From Ignavibacteriales bacterium (GTDB lineage Bacteria; Bacteroidota; Ignavibacteria; T3Sed10-11): a stretch of DNA of 7,237 bases. The stretch covers positions 1 to 7,237 of the forward strand of contig PWJF01000070.1 in NCBI GenBank assembly GCA_003560935.1, given 5' to 3'. Each line of letters starts with the position of its first letter. Position 1 is the stretch's first letter. This document shows positions 5,850-7,237 of this stretch, one piece after another. A program made the translations under genes and the position numbers. The notes beneath the pieces were generated by a model. It was not told where the DNA came from and did no database searches. It saw only the letters and a program-made list of their open reading frames with translations.

Positions 5850-6803
5850 ATGAAATGTCCATTTCTTAAAGAAACCAGAGTGAAATTCTGCCGGGTATCC
5901 CCCGTCAAAAAAATGATCGTCAGCGATCAGGGGGATGCCGAGGTGGAAAAATGCTCTACTCCGTCATGGACGAGCTGCCCGGTCGCACAGCAACGGATTA
6001 AAGGAGAAGAACGGCATAAACAGTGTCCGTTTTTACAGGAGTCGTTCGTTCAATATTGTTCTTTATCGTCTGTCACGAAATTTATCCCGTATAACGAAGC
6101 CCCGTTCTCCCGTTGCAGCAATACAAATCATCGTTATTGTGAGCACTATCTCTCAATGGAAAATCCCGATTCGCCGGCAAGCATACAGCCGGTAACGGAT
6201 ACTGAGGATGGTGCGAATGATACCGTAAAAGAGTATCACGTTGACGGAATACGCATGCCGCGAAAATTGCATTATTCCCACAACCATATGTGGATGGATG
6301 AAAGTGAGGATGGGTTATGTCATATCGGGGTAGATGCGTTTTTAACTAAGGTTCTTGGTCCGGTTGAGGAAATCAGTTTTATAACGACCAAAGGAGTCGG
6401 CAGACCGACGGCCGTTCTGACGGTGAACGGTGTCGACCTGGAAGTGGTTTTCCCGGAACAATTTCTTATAACCGGAATGAACAGTTACCTGCGTGCACTA
6501 CCCGATAAACTTTCGGCAGATCCTTATGGAGCGGGATGGCTCTTTGAAGGACAGAAGCCGAAACATCCGGAAAACGGCGCCTCTCTTCTTAAGGGGCGGG
6601 CAGCGGTACAATGGATGAAACTCGAAACAGAGCGACTGACGCAATTTGTCCATAATGAGCTGCAATCATCACAATTAGAGGGGAAAATTCTGATGGCAGA
6701 CGGAGGAGTTTGTGTCGACGCTCTTGCAGCCCATCTGCAGCGGGACGAGCTCCTTAAATTATTTCATAATTTTTTTTCGCCATATGTTAGCTGGAGGAAT
6801 TAA
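5850..6803 (+). CDS. Duplicated four-cysteine module fused to a GcvH-like domain lacking the lipoylation lysine
   Basis: This is a 317-aa protein from the ATG at 5850. Residues 3-43 and 59-97 are two copies of one module, CPFL(K/Q)E(T/S)xVxxCxxSxVxK...CS...C. The cysteines are at 3, 14, 35, 43 and 59, 70, 89, 97 (spacing x10-x20-x7 and x10-x18-x7). Each set could bind an iron-sulphur cluster or a metal ion; which one is unknown. Residues about 138-238 resemble glycine-cleavage H protein: YSHNHMWMDESEDG, IGVDAFLTKVLGPVEEISF, and the closing DPYGAGWLFEG (224-234). Aligned on the conserved proline, the lipoyl-lysine position is Gly194, so lipoylation at the usual site looks impossible. A conserved-looking C-terminal tail follows (GRAAVQWMKLETERLTQFVH, LMADGGV). 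There is no signal peptide, so it is cytoplasmic. It sits between a small membrane protein and a multiheme cytochrome, two bases before the latter, so a role in assembly or regulation of a redox complex is more likely than glycine cleavage. Confidence 0.85.
   Translation: MKCPFLKETRVKFCRVSPVKKMIVSDQGDAEVEKCSTPSWTSCPVAQQRIKGEERHKQCPFLQESFVQYCSLSSVTKFIPYNEAPFSRCSNTNHRYCEHYLSMENPDSPASIQPVTDTEDGANDTVKEYHVDGIRMPRKLHYSHNHMWMDESEDGLCHIGVDAFLTKVLGPVEEISFITTKGVGRPTAVLTVNGVDLEVVFPEQFLITGMNSYLRALPDKLSADPYGAGWLFEGQKPKHPENGASLLKGRAAVQWMKLETERLTQFVHNELQSSQLEGKILMADGGVCVDALAAHLQRDELLKLFHNFFSPYVSWRN
6793..6797 (+). promoter_or_regulatory. Shine-Dalgarno for the GTG-initiated cytochrome gene
   Basis: GGAGG inside the end of the preceding gene stands eight bases before GTG at 6806. 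It supports GTG as start; the frame then opens with a signal-anchor sequence and has no better ATG before it. Confidence 0.75.
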
Positions 6804-6805
6804 CG

Positions 6806-7237
6806 GTGAACAATAAGGGTATACTAATTTTTTTTACAGGATTTATCGGAATGCTGTTATTCGGCTGGTTTCTATTTCCGTCGCTCATGTACCAGTCACT
6901 CGAACAACCGTTTCAATTCAGTCATGTTACCCATACGGATTTAACCGGTTTCTCATGTAACGATTGTCACTATGTGAAGAGCGACGGGCGGTTCAGCGGC
7001 ATCCCGACGAATGAGAATTGCAGTATGTGCCATATGGGCATGTTGGGAGAAACAGAAGACGAACGAATCTTTGTCGAAGAGTATCTGATGAAGGACCGGG
7101 AGGTTCCGTGGTTTGTGTATTCGAGGCAGCCGGAGAATGTGTACTTTCCTCATGTACAACATATTGAGTTAGGCGAAATGTCGTGCGAAACCTGTCACGG
7201 CGATCACGGAACTTCCGAATCGCTGCGCTCCTTTCAG
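6806..7237 (+). CDS. Membrane-anchored multiheme cytochrome c (partial, C-terminus off the right edge)
   Basis: The 144 codons present start with GTG and encode an N-terminal signal-anchor: (M)NNKG followed by a hydrophobic stretch to about residue 29. The periplasmic part carries three heme-c attachment motifs: CNDCH (51-55), CSMCH (72-76) and CETCH (127-131). Candidate distal heme ligands lie in FSHVTH (39-43) and FPHVQH (115-119), the pattern of cytochrome c7/c3-like multiheme proteins. More hemes probably follow beyond the window. A multiheme cytochrome with an N-terminal anchor heading an operon is typical of quinone-reactive complexes such as Qrc (QrcA) and alternative complex III (ActA), where iron-sulphur/molybdopterin-like and NrfD-like subunits follow. 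Those genes are not in view, so this link is a hypothesis. NrfH/NapC-type quinol dehydrogenases and outer-surface electron conduits are alternatives. The gene starts two bases after the previous stop. Confidence 0.9.
   Translation, partial: MNNKGILIFFTGFIGMLLFGWFLFPSLMYQSLEQPFQFSHVTHTDLTGFSCNDCHYVKSDGRFSGIPTNENCSMCHMGMLGETEDERIFVEEYLMKDREVPWFVYSRQPENVYFPHVQHIELGEMSCETCHGDHGTSESLRSFQ

Noticed and set aside
5850..6803. Annotation as a true glycine cleavage H protein (gcvH)
   Set aside because: The lipoyl lysine is absent, the N-terminal 130 residues carry unrelated cysteine modules, and no gcvT or gcvP is nearby.
6953..7162. 69-codon minus-strand frame opposite the cytochrome gene
   Set aside because: It is antisense to the CXXCH-containing frame; its coding appearance is a shadow of the cytochrome.

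Overview
The window looks like chromosomal DNA of a respiring, menaquinone-using bacterium, probably Gram-negative, with roughly mid-40s % GC by eye. Evidence is the menaquinone biosynthesis pair menF-menD, an ECF sigma/anti-sigma operon with a DUF4252-type exported protein, a lipoprotein, and a membrane-anchored multiheme cytochrome c. Clear Shine-Dalgarno sequences precede several genes (AGGAGG before the lipoprotein, GGAGG before the cytochrome). That argues against typical Bacteroidota. A lineage near the FCB/Calditrichota-like or deltaproteobacterial groups would fit, but this is inference from gene content only. I see no tRNA, rRNA, insertion sequence, CRISPR array or origin.

Region 1 (1-2893, minus strand): menF (isochorismate synthase), then menD (SEPHCHC synthase), which runs off the left edge. 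They overlap by four bases in TTGA, so menD appears to use a TTG start coupled to menF translation. Together they convert chorismate to isochorismate and then to SEPHCHC.

Region 2 (2894-3058): a 165-bp AT-rich divergent spacer that must hold promoters for menFD and for the sigma operon. It contains a TATAAT box and a TGTAAC-N17-CGTT arrangement resembling an ECF-type autoregulatory promoter.

Region 3 (3059-5205, plus strand): a tight four-gene operon. It encodes an ECF sigma factor, a single-pass ZAS-type anti-sigma factor (Cys6, His32, Cys36, Cys39), an exported DUF4252-like protein, and a lipoprotein that may be a diverged relative of the DUF4252-like protein. The layout suggests an envelope-responsive signalling unit. 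Signal and regulon are not visible.

Region 4 (5206-5562): about 357 bp without a convincing gene. It begins with three nested complementary segments that could form one long imperfect hairpin at the operon end. The right half should hold the promoter of the next operon.

Region 5 (5563-7237, plus strand, running off the right edge): an 84-aa single-pass membrane protein, then a 317-aa protein combining a duplicated four-cysteine module with a GcvH-like domain that lacks the lipoylation lysine, then the start of a membrane-anchored multiheme c-type cytochrome with three CXXCH motifs before the window ends. This is the most unusual part. It looks like the start of a respiratory electron-transfer cluster, possibly of the quinone-reactive Qrc/alternative complex III kind, with two accessory proteins of unknown role.
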